Shown: piece by piece, positions 1 to 6,971 of the stretch
How the letters are laid out: the number at the start of each line of letters is the position of its first letter
How positions within the stretch are numbered: the stretch's first letter is position 1
NCBI RefSeq assembly: GCF_002001125.1
Contig: NZ_MUNV01000007.1
Location: forward strand, 1-64,000
DNA: 64,000 nt
Source: Rhodanobacter sp. B04
GTDB taxonomy: Bacteria; Pseudomonadota; Gammaproteobacteria; Xanthomonadales; Rhodanobacteraceae
Direction: 5' to 3'
Made by a program: the position numbers and the translations under genes
The notes under the pieces: model-generated
What the model was told of the DNA's origin: nothing
Seen by the model: only the letters and a program-made list of their open reading frames with translations
The model's database searches: none

Positions 1-127
1 AAGTAGTCGGTGGGTGCGCCGCCATTGGCCGGATTCTTCTGCACCCGCCGGCCGCTCGCGTCGTAACCGTAGCTGTCCGAGCCGACGATCTGGGTCAGCT
101 GGTCCTTCTGGTCGAACTGCAGCGTGA
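1..127 (-). repeat. Partial second copy of the RHS core (orphan rhs fragment)
   Basis: Bases 1-127 are identical to 2689-2815, inside the long RHS gene, on the same strand. The match is base-perfect up to 127 and stops abruptly; the following bases to about 217 are unrelated to the RHS gene. Read on the minus strand it encodes YD-repeat core sequence ending in the PTDYF stretch and continues off the window. A TAA lies just upstream in frame, so the fragment has no proper gene start. RHS loci typically keep such orphan core fragments as recombination sites for alternative toxin tips. The remainder of this fragment, and any tip it carries, lies outside the window. Confidence 0.8.
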
Positions 128-217
128 ACAAAGGCGACGTGGCCAATTAAATGCAGTACACCGGCATGGTCAGCCAACGTGGCCGACGAAATTAATTAGC
201 CACGCCCCCTTTAATTC

Positions 218-619
218 CTATGCCCCAAATTGTTGTAGCAATTCTCTTAACGCAAGTATTTGTCGCTGCGTAATTTTCGAGCGTAAAAGATCCACTTCCA
301 TAGAGTACATGGAGCCATATTCAGCGTGCTTATCATCTGCGGGATACATCGCATCTATGTATGCGTCCCGATAGGTGACCCAAGCTCGTTCAGCAAATCT
401 TATTTTCACAACTGCGCCATCTTGATTTGCGGCCTGCAAAAGCAGTTTGCCGTAAATCTTATTTAATTCATTGTCGGTGCGCGCCGCTTCTTCGCTGGCA
501 CAAATGTTCAGCTCTGCCTGGGTACTAGCCTTCTCGTTACACGCACGATATTGTGCCGTTTGATCTTGAGCGTGTACTGGAACCATGGCTATTAAAAAAA
601 TAAACATCAAATATTTCAT
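218..619 (-). CDS. LprI/DUF1311-type lysozyme inhibitor, probable immunity protein of the RHS lysozyme toxin
   Basis: This 133-residue secreted protein has a signal peptide (MKYLMFIFL...VHA) and a mature domain with the DUF1311/LprI pattern: an N-terminal Cys followed by TQAELNICA, then DNELNKIYGKL, then AERAWVTYRDAY. LprI-family proteins inhibit lysozyme in the periplasm or outer envelope. The start is the second ATG, because AGGAG lies 8 nt before it; an upstream in-frame ATG at 652 has no such site. The gene follows the GH24-lysozyme RHS tip on the same strand, the standard place for an immunity gene, and shares its AT-rich composition, unlike the GC-rich flanks. Inhibitor family and toxin family match. 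The immunity role is inferred from position and family. Confidence 0.8.
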   Translation of the reverse strand: MKYLMFIFLIAMVPVHAQDQTAQYRACNEKASTQAELNICASEEAARTDNELNKIYGKLLLQAANQDGAVVKIRFAERAWVTYRDAYIDAMYPADDKHAEYGSMYSMEVDLLRSKITQRQILALRELLQQFGA

Positions 620-810
620 TAAATTTTCTCCTGAATCGTTCTTTACACTCATTCAAATAATTAACTAGGCGTGTAAATCACCGTTTTCAAGGCTCGCCAT
701 AGGTTCCGCTGGAGTAAAGGTTGTATTCGTCAGTTCGACGGGTCGTCAGTCCTTTGTCAACCTTTCCCCCAGCCTGATTCCAATCTGTAAAATTTTCCTT
801 CGTAACGCTG

Positions 811-1674
811 CTACCTGTATTGATGTTTTTTTAAGAGAGCCGATTTTCCGAAATTTCCAGAACCTTCATTATATGTAAAATCCACCAAAGCATCTGATTG
901 GGTCTGAGATAATTTCACTGTGACTTTACTGTTCACTATGTTTACAGCTGTCCCCGTATCTTGAGAGAGTAGATCACCAGCCTTCGTTTTCGTCGTTCCC
1001 TTACTAAAATCCTCACCGCTCTTAATTAAATGACCATAACCTATTGTAGGATTTCCTGCAGTATCTTTATACGTCTTGTCACGATAACCCTCATGCTTTT
1101 CAATGAACTCCAACCCTTTCTGGCTTAGGGTATTCTTGTTTTTCGGCTTACCTCCCGACCTCCTTTTGCTCGAATTAGGATTCACGCAAGTTTGTTCACA
1201 TGCCGAGCTTGAGCCCAAGCTTGAGCCTCGATAGGTGCAATAAGATCCTCCACATGATGAGAAACGCCCATCCGGATCCATATTATCAATCGGACTGTTA
1301 TTCGCATAAGCAAACCGATTGAAGTTGAACGGATTGCCCGCGCTGGGCTCCACCGGGTCGGTACTGACAAACCGCCCCACGCTCGGATCGTAATACCGCG
1401 CCTGCATATACACCAACCCCGTATCCGGATCATTCACATGCCCCGTATACCCCGGCCCGTTCGGCGGTGACCCGAGCGCCTGGCTCCCATACGGCGCGTA
1501 GTCGTACGTCGCCGTGATGTTGCCACTGGCATCGGCCTCCGCCAGCGGCGTGCCCTGCGGATCGGTGTACACGTAAGTCACCGAGCCCGCATGAGCGGCC
1601 GTGGCCATCAGCACCATCAGCCCGCCCATCGCCTCCAGCAGCCGGCGGCGCACCCTGCTCATGAACGGGCTCAT
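811..1674 (-). CDS. Secreted RHS-core C-terminal protein with GH24 lysozyme toxin tip (frameshifted)
   Basis: This 287-residue protein starts by ATGA overlap with the upstream RHS gene. It has its own signal peptide (about residues 5-28, ending ATAAHA), then the conserved RHS-associated core (GHVNDPDTGLVYMQARYYDP, GRF..TDP) to the DPDG junction at 133-136. After a linker comes a GH24 T4-lysozyme-like domain with E195, D204 and T210 spaced exactly as T4 lysozyme E11/D20/T26. DNA beyond the junction is AT-rich, typical of an exchangeable toxin tip. The reading frame ends at 811 just after a run of seven A (minus strand; 826-832). In another frame, the expected GH24 ending (WNQAGGKV, GLTTRR) continues to a TGA at 687-689. 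The annotated product therefore lacks roughly the last 45 residues, through mutation or a homopolymer sequencing error. Confidence 0.8.
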   Translation of the reverse strand: MSPFMSRVRRRLLEAMGGLMVLMATAAHAGSVTYVYTDPQGTPLAEADASGNITATYDYAPYGSQALGSPPNGPGYTGHVNDPDTGLVYMQARYYDPSVGRFVSTDPVEPSAGNPFNFNRFAYANNSPIDNMDPDGRFSSCGGSYCTYRGSSLGSSSACEQTCVNPNSSKRRSGGKPKNKNTLSQKGLEFIEKHEGYRDKTYKDTAGNPTIGYGHLIKSGEDFSKGTTKTKAGDLLSQDTGTAVNIVNSKVTVKLSQTQSDALVDFTYNEGSGNFGKSALLKKHQYR

Positions 1675-4667
1675 GGGTTGCCTCCCAGCGTGACCGAGCA
1701 GGTACTGGCGTTGCATCCGCTCCCCGAGCCCGTGTCTGCCCCCAGCACCCGCGTGGGCTTCGTCATCACGGCACTCGTTTGGGCTGCCCCACCGCCCACC
1801 GTGAATTGGCCACTGATCTGCAGCGGGGCGCTGCAGCCGGCGATGCTGCAGGCCGTCAGCTGCTGGGCGGTGTAACTGCCCGAGGGAAAGTTGTAGCTGT
1901 TGGTGGCCACGACGTAGGTGTACGTGCCCAGATGGCCGTTCTTGCCGAGCGCCGTGAAGTTGTAGCTGGTGGCCCACGGCATCGCGTTCCAGGTCATCGA
2001 CGTGACGCCATTGGTGGTGCTCATGGCGAAGTTCGTGGGCGTCGCCGGCACCTGCGTCACCGACACCGGCGCGGAGGCTGTCCAGCCGCTGCTGCCGTAG
2101 GCATTGCTGGCGGCGACCTGATAGGTGTAGGTGCCGCCCTTCGCGCTTGTCACACTGTAGGAAGGCGTGGTGATGCCGCTGGCGAGCGTGGTCCATGCGC
2201 CCCCGTTGAAGCTCTGTTGCACGGTATAGGTGGCGACTCCGGGCGAAGCTGTCCACGTGACCGTGAAGGGGGCATACGTCAGCCCGCCCGGCCCCGCCGG
2301 GTTGGTCGGCGCCGCCGGCCAGACGCCCAGGGTGGCCGACCCCGTCCAGCCGCCACAGGTCGATCCCGCGCAACCCTGCACCTGATACGCATAGCTGCCG
2401 CCGGCCCGGCCGCTCAACGCGGCGCTGGGGGCACTGCCGGTATAGACCGTGGTCCACGCCCCGCCGTTGGCACTCTCCTGCAAGGTGTACGACGTCGCCG
2501 CCGGTACCGCGCCCCAGCTCACCGTGTAGCTGCCGTTGCTGGGATTGCTGTTGAACGTGAACGCGCCCGGCGCGACCAGTTGCAGCGAGCTGTTGCGCGC
2601 GATCAGCTTGCTGCCCAGGTAGATGAAGTTGGTGGCCGTGGCGGTGCCCGCCGCGTACTGGTACATCAGCTGGCCGCCGTGGTCGTAGAAGTAGTCGGTG
2701 GGTGCGCCGCCATTGGCCGGATTCTTCTGCACCCGCCGGCCGCTCGCGTCGTAACCGTAGCTGTCCGAGCCGACGATCTGGGTCAGCTGGTCCTTCTGGT
2801 CGAACTGCAGCGTGACGCCGTTCTTGAGGGTTTCGTTGCCGCGGGTGTCGTAGCCGAAGCTGTCGATCGTGCTGCCGGCGCGCGTGATGGTGAGCAGGCG
2901 GTTGGTGGCGTCGTAGTTGTAGACCGAGGTCTGGCCCGCGGACAGCCGCGTGCGCAGGTTGTTGAGCGGGTCGTAGGTGTACGACTCGGTGCCCCATAAC
3001 GAAGGCGCCACCGCACTGGTCAGGCGGTTGAGGCCGTCGTACTGGAACTGCTTGCTGCGCTGGCCACCGGTCAGGTCGTTGACGTTGGTGATGTTGCCGT
3101 CGTTGTCGTAGACCATGTCCTCGCTGACGTTCAGCGTGCTGCCCGCGCCATACGAGAAGTTGCTCAGCAGTTGCCGGGCGTTCTGCTGGGCGACGTAACC
3201 GGCGCCATTGCCGTAGGTGAACGAAGCCACCGCGCCATTCGGGAAATATCCGACCTGGCTGGCATAACTGCCGACCTGGGTGGGGCGGCCACGCGCATCC
3301 GGCGCATAGCTGACGTTCTCGCCGTTCGGGTAGCGGATCAGGCTGAGGTTGCCATTGGCATCGTGGGCATAACCCAGCGCCAGCGCGGGCTGGCCGACCA
3401 CGTTCAACGACTCGCCGGTCAGCATGTTGCGGTCGTTGTAGGTGCCGTTCCAGACCGTGGCGCCGGACGTCGCCCACTGCAGGTTGCCCACCGCGTCATA
3501 GATGTACTGCGTGCTCTGGGTGCCGCTGGGTGGGGTGACGGTTTTCACCCGGTTGGTCGGGTCGTAGGCGAAAACGGTTTCGACCGCCGCGGCGACCTGC
3601 GACTGCCCGCAGCCCGTGCCGGTGATGCTCAGACCGTTCGCGCTCCACTGCAGGTTGTTGGCACCGTCGTAGGCCATCACCGAGTCGCCGCTTTCCGGTT
3701 CGGTGGTGCGGCACAGCCGGTGGTAGCTGTCGTAGGTCAGGGTCTTGCTGACGCTGTCGTTCTCGGTGCCGTTGTACAGGCCGGACTGGGTGATCGCGGT
3801 CGGGTTGCCGTAAAGGTCGCGCGCGATCGTCTGGGTCACGCCGGCCGGCGCCTGCACCTTGATCGGTGCGTTGTACGACGGGGTATCGAACACCTGGTAA
3901 GAGGTGGTGGTGACGTTGTTGTTGGGATCGGTCACCTGCACGCTGGCCCCGGACAGGTAGGCGGTGCTGCTGGTCAACGTGCCCAGCTCGGAATCCTGCT
4001 GACTCTGGGTCAGCCGCCCCAGGGTGTCGTAGGTCTTGTGCGTGCCGGTGGTCACCGCCGACAGCGCCGGTGCGCCGCTGACCGGGTAGGACGCAAACGT
4101 GGTCAGGCCGCGCCAGTCGTAGCTGTTGGCGGTGGTGATGTCCGAACCGGCCGTGCCGGCGATCGAGGAGTCGCTGAGCAGCGGGTGCAGCATCGCATCG
4201 AAATAGGTGACCTCGGTGTCGTTGCCGGTGGTGACGGTGCGCCGCCAATGGCCGCCGGCGATGCCCTGCTCTGCCGTAGTCACGTAGGCAAAGGCGTAGT
4301 TGGTGGGATACCACGCCACTTCATCGCCGCTGGGATAGCTGATCTGGCTGGGCCAGCCCACGGCGTTGTAGGTATACGACGTGGTGTGGCCGGCCTGGTC
4401 GGTGACCGAGGTGATCTCGCCGTAATCGTCGACCGCCGCCGACTGGCTGGTGTTGTCCGGGTAACTGATCAGCTGCGGAATGCCGCGGTAGTAGTTGCCC
4501 AACGCCGTGGTGTTGTTGTCGCCGTCGATGAAGCTGGCCAGCTGGCCGGCGCTGTTGTAGGTGTAAGTAAGCAGCGTTTCGCCGAAGCGCGCGTGCGTCT
4601 GCAGGGTGTCGGTACCCGGGGTATAGGTGTTGTATTGCTCCACTTCGCCGGTGGCGACGTTGGTCAC
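1671..4667 (-). CDS. RHS/YD-repeat protein, C-terminal part downstream of an in-frame TAG
   Basis: This 998-codon frame begins with a GTG directly after a TAG and is in the same frame as the upstream RHS part, so it is really the continuation of one gene. It holds many YD repeats (patterns such as YDGLNRLTS, YDATNRLLT, YGYDASGRR) over about residues 1-700. These are followed by three fibronectin-III-like repeats (WGAVPAATSYTLQ, WTASPGVATYTVQ, WNAMPWATSYNF). It ends at LGGNP with TGA overlapping the ATG of the next gene. RHS repeats form a shell that encapsulates a toxin. Here the toxin-bearing core is on a separate polypeptide. Whether this part is made depends on readthrough or on re-initiation at the GTG. 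Confidence 0.75.
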   Translation of the reverse strand: MTNVATGEVEQYNTYTPGTDTLQTHARFGETLLTYTYNSAGQLASFIDGDNNTTALGNYYRGIPQLISYPDNTSQSAAVDDYGEITSVTDQAGHTTSYTYNAVGWPSQISYPSGDEVAWYPTNYAFAYVTTAEQGIAGGHWRRTVTTGNDTEVTYFDAMLHPLLSDSSIAGTAGSDITTANSYDWRGLTTFASYPVSGAPALSAVTTGTHKTYDTLGRLTQSQQDSELGTLTSSTAYLSGASVQVTDPNNNVTTTSYQVFDTPSYNAPIKVQAPAGVTQTIARDLYGNPTAITQSGLYNGTENDSVSKTLTYDSYHRLCRTTEPESGDSVMAYDGANNLQWSANGLSITGTGCGQSQVAAAVETVFAYDPTNRVKTVTPPSGTQSTQYIYDAVGNLQWATSGATVWNGTYNDRNMLTGESLNVVGQPALALGYAHDANGNLSLIRYPNGENVSYAPDARGRPTQVGSYASQVGYFPNGAVASFTYGNGAGYVAQQNARQLLSNFSYGAGSTLNVSEDMVYDNDGNITNVNDLTGGQRSKQFQYDGLNRLTSAVAPSLWGTESYTYDPLNNLRTRLSAGQTSVYNYDATNRLLTITRAGSTIDSFGYDTRGNETLKNGVTLQFDQKDQLTQIVGSDSYGYDASGRRVQKNPANGGAPTDYFYDHGGQLMYQYAAGTATATNFIYLGSKLIARNSSLQLVAPGAFTFNSNPSNGSYTVSWGAVPAATSYTLQESANGGAWTTVYTGSAPSAALSGRAGGSYAYQVQGCAGSTCGGWTGSATLGVWPAAPTNPAGPGGLTYAPFTVTWTASPGVATYTVQQSFNGGAWTTLASGITTPSYSVTSAKGGTYTYQVAASNAYGSSGWTASAPVSVTQVPATPTNFAMSTTNGVTSMTWNAMPWATSYNFTALGKNGHLGTYTYVVATNSYNFPSGSYTAQQLTACSIAGCSAPLQISGQFTVGGGAAQTSAVMTKPTRVLGADTGSGSGCNASTCSVTLGGNP

Positions 4668-6515
4668 CTACTGCGGCAGGCCCAGCACCCAGAGGCTGGT
4701 GTCGTTGAGGTAGCTGGTCTGTTCCTCGATGGAGGCCTGGCCTGCGATGTTGTTCGAGCGCACCACGTCCGTCGCCTGGGCGAAGACGTCGAAGGCATTG
4801 GTCTGCCGGGTATACGTGTCGCCGTCCTGCACGGTCGTCGTGGTGACCACCGGGCGAATGCGCCCGACCAGCGGATTCTTGTAGATGGGCTGGGCCGACA
4901 GGCCGACGTTGTCGGGAAATGCCTGGCTGGCGATCTGGCTGTCGGCGAGATAGGTGTTGGTCACCGTCTTGACCACCTGCCCGGACAGCGAGTCGGTCTC
5001 GGTCTGCAGCAGGCGCCCTTCATCGACACCGTAGTTGATGCCGAAGGAGTACTTGGTGATGTCACCGGGACTGGCCACCGTCACGACCTTGGGCGGCTCG
5101 CAACACGAGGCTGACTGGGGAATGTAGGTTTCGGTCGGGAACGGGAACGGGACGGTGGCCGTGACATAGCCAACGCCTCCGTTGTTCCCGTAGTTATATC
5201 CCCAGTTCTGCGTGGTCAGGCCCGCGCCGGTGATCTGCTTGGAGACGAGCGCGAAGTTGTCGAAGAAGTCGTAGACATTCGGATACATCGTGTCCGGATT
5301 CGCATCCGTGCAATCCTGCGGCACGTTGGTGCGGATGCTGCGCTGGTAGGTAAAGCTGAACGTACCCTGCGCGCCGGACGGGGCGCCGATGGCATAGACA
5401 AAGCTGCCGGTGTTGGGCAGCGCATCGATCTGGCAATGGTAGGAAGGGGGATTTTTATCGTTATCCGGGTTCTTGGTGGTCTTGAGCGAGCCGGACACGA
5501 TGGCATACGTCCACTGCGATCCATCCGGCCGGGTCACGCTGCTCAACGAACCGCCCGCGGTATAGCCGTAGGTCCAGGTTCTCGTTCCGGCGGTAGCCGA
5601 TTGCACCAAGCCGCCTGACCAGGCGATGTCGATTTCACGGCCGTCGTTGGCCGTGATCGCGGTCAATTGATTGGCGCTGTTGTAGGTGTATTTGACCCAG
5701 TTGCCGAAGCGGTCGTCCACTTCGGTGGCCAACATGAAAATCCGCGAGCGGTTGGCATCCGCATTGATGGTGCCCGTGCCCGAGGGCGCCGGCGCCTGGT
5801 ACTGGAGTACGGAGTCCGGATTCACCACCACCCAGTTGAAGGTGTAGCGAACCCCGCTGGGCGACACCACGATGAACGACTCGCCGGGGTAGCCGTTGGC
5901 CGTACTCGACGCGCACGTCGCGTGATAGAAACTCTTGGTGATCCAGGGATACGTGGTGCGGTTGTCGGGCAGCTTGGTCTCGGTGTTCTGCAGCAACTCC
6001 TCGCTGGTTTCGCCGGGGATGTGCAGCTGGTTGCCGTCCCAGATCTGAGACGCAGGTTCCTGGATGTTGTTGAGGCTGGCGATGACGGTATACGGCGGCG
6101 TGACCACGCTGCAGCGCGAGTACACGCCACCCTGACCGGCGTTGTTCTGCACCTCCCAGCCGTTCTCGGCGGCGAAGACGCCGTCGATGTAGGGAACCTC
6201 GATATCCCACTCGCCGAGGCCGCCGAGATTGCCGGTGGGCTGGCGCCGATCGTCGACCTCGAGCCGGCGAGCGAAGCGCACGGGCAGGCTGCTGTTGCCG
6301 GGGAGATCGATGTCGGTCACGTCGAACTCGGTCGCGCCGTTGTAGAGGCTGACCTGGTCGCCGAACATGTTCGAGGTGAGCGGCGTCACTTCCTGGGCGG
6401 CGCGCAGGTGCTTGCCGTATTCCTCGTACGGTTCGACGGCACTGGACGACTGGGCATGGGCGGCCATGGAAGCCAACGCCAGCAGTCCCATCCACATCGC
6501 GTGGCGCATAGTCAT
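4668..6515 (-). CDS. RHS/YD-repeat protein, N-terminal part (signal peptide) ending at an in-frame TAG
   Basis: These 615 codons start at ATG 6515, chosen because GGAGG lies just upstream and a signal peptide follows at once (MRHAMWMGLLALASMAAHAQ). The region shows typical RHS N-terminal sequence (EEYGKHLRAAQEVTPL, VRFARRL, DRFGNWVKYTYN) and no transmembrane or PAAR domain. It is therefore a Sec-exported RHS of the kind common in Xanthomonadales rather than a T6SS PAAR-RHS. It stops at ...LGLPQ-TAG, and the same frame resumes immediately with VTNVATGEV. Related proteins usually read through this join, so the TAG is probably a CAG-to-TAG-type nonsense change or a sequencing error. A candidate promoter lies at 6771-6799. 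Confidence 0.75.
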   Translation of the reverse strand: MTMRHAMWMGLLALASMAAHAQSSSAVEPYEEYGKHLRAAQEVTPLTSNMFGDQVSLYNGATEFDVTDIDLPGNSSLPVRFARRLEVDDRRQPTGNLGGLGEWDIEVPYIDGVFAAENGWEVQNNAGQGGVYSRCSVVTPPYTVIASLNNIQEPASQIWDGNQLHIPGETSEELLQNTETKLPDNRTTYPWITKSFYHATCASSTANGYPGESFIVVSPSGVRYTFNWVVVNPDSVLQYQAPAPSGTGTINADANRSRIFMLATEVDDRFGNWVKYTYNSANQLTAITANDGREIDIAWSGGLVQSATAGTRTWTYGYTAGGSLSSVTRPDGSQWTYAIVSGSLKTTKNPDNDKNPPSYHCQIDALPNTGSFVYAIGAPSGAQGTFSFTYQRSIRTNVPQDCTDANPDTMYPNVYDFFDNFALVSKQITGAGLTTQNWGYNYGNNGGVGYVTATVPFPFPTETYIPQSASCCEPPKVVTVASPGDITKYSFGINYGVDEGRLLQTETDSLSGQVVKTVTNTYLADSQIASQAFPDNVGLSAQPIYKNPLVGRIRPVVTTTTVQDGDTYTRQTNAFDVFAQATDVVRSNNIAGQASIEEQTSYLNDTSLWVLGLPQ

Positions 6516-6971
6516 GATGCCCTCCGGGCGCGGGCATGGGCCGTGATCGAGCGATGGCAGGCCTTGGCGGATCGCCGCATGCACGGCCGCGGCAGATGGC
6601 CGGGCATGACCATGGCAGGCAGCTGTGGAAGCCGGACCGGACGGTGGGCGCGAAACGCTTTTGCGCCGCAATCACGCGTTGAAAAAAACCGAATGGAGGC
6701 CGTGCGGCATCCATGCATATCGACTGTCATCCCTGTATCCCCTGTCCGAACATTGCATTCGGCTGTTTTGAAAATAGCAACGCGATTTCACTTTCTCAAC
6801 CTGCAAGTTATTGCGCTTTTCGGCGCGCATTTGCTGGCGCTTTTCGGCCGTATTCCGGCGGATTCGCGGCACCGAAAAACTCGCGCGCGCCGCCCCCCTG
6901 CTGCTATATATAAGCGCAGGGATGCAGCCGCGCATGAGGTGCGGCTGCGCCTATCACGACAGGGGAATCTG
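6516..6971. other. Intergenic region between the RHS locus and the S9 peptidase
   Basis: These 456 bp separate divergent genes. A plausible minus-strand promoter for the RHS genes lies at 6771-6799, which would give a leader of about 250 nt. On the plus strand a short TATATATA stretch near 6905 is followed by an AGGGG ribosome site at 6961-6965. No convincing small gene was found; the frames crossing this region lack ribosome sites and family features. Confidence 0.4.
6771..6799 (-). promoter_or_regulatory. Candidate sigma70 promoter for the RHS genes
   Basis: On the minus strand TTGAGA (6799-6794) is followed after exactly 17 bp by TATTTT (6776-6771), in the most AT-rich part of the intergenic region. 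This fits a housekeeping -35/-10 pair reading towards the RHS gene start at 6515. It is a sequence match only. Confidence 0.4.

Noticed and set aside
826-832. Programmed -1 frameshifting at A-AAA-AAA in the lysozyme tip, as in the IS3 element
   Set aside because: The heptamer is in the right phase, but the -1 frame gives unrelated sequence (TSIQVAALRR) and a stop soon after. The lysozyme ending lies in the +1 frame, so a one-base insertion fits better.
1675-3477. Long frame upstream of the RHS-core/toxin start in the same frame
   Set aside because: Its first 600 codons are out of frame with the YD repeats and Arg/Gln-rich; the real start is the ATGA-overlap ATG at 1674.
1779-5114. Long plus-strand open frames opposite the RHS gene (e.g. 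3171-5114)
   Set aside because: Arg/Gly/Val/Ala-rich antisense shadows of GC-rich repeat DNA, without ribosome sites or family motifs.
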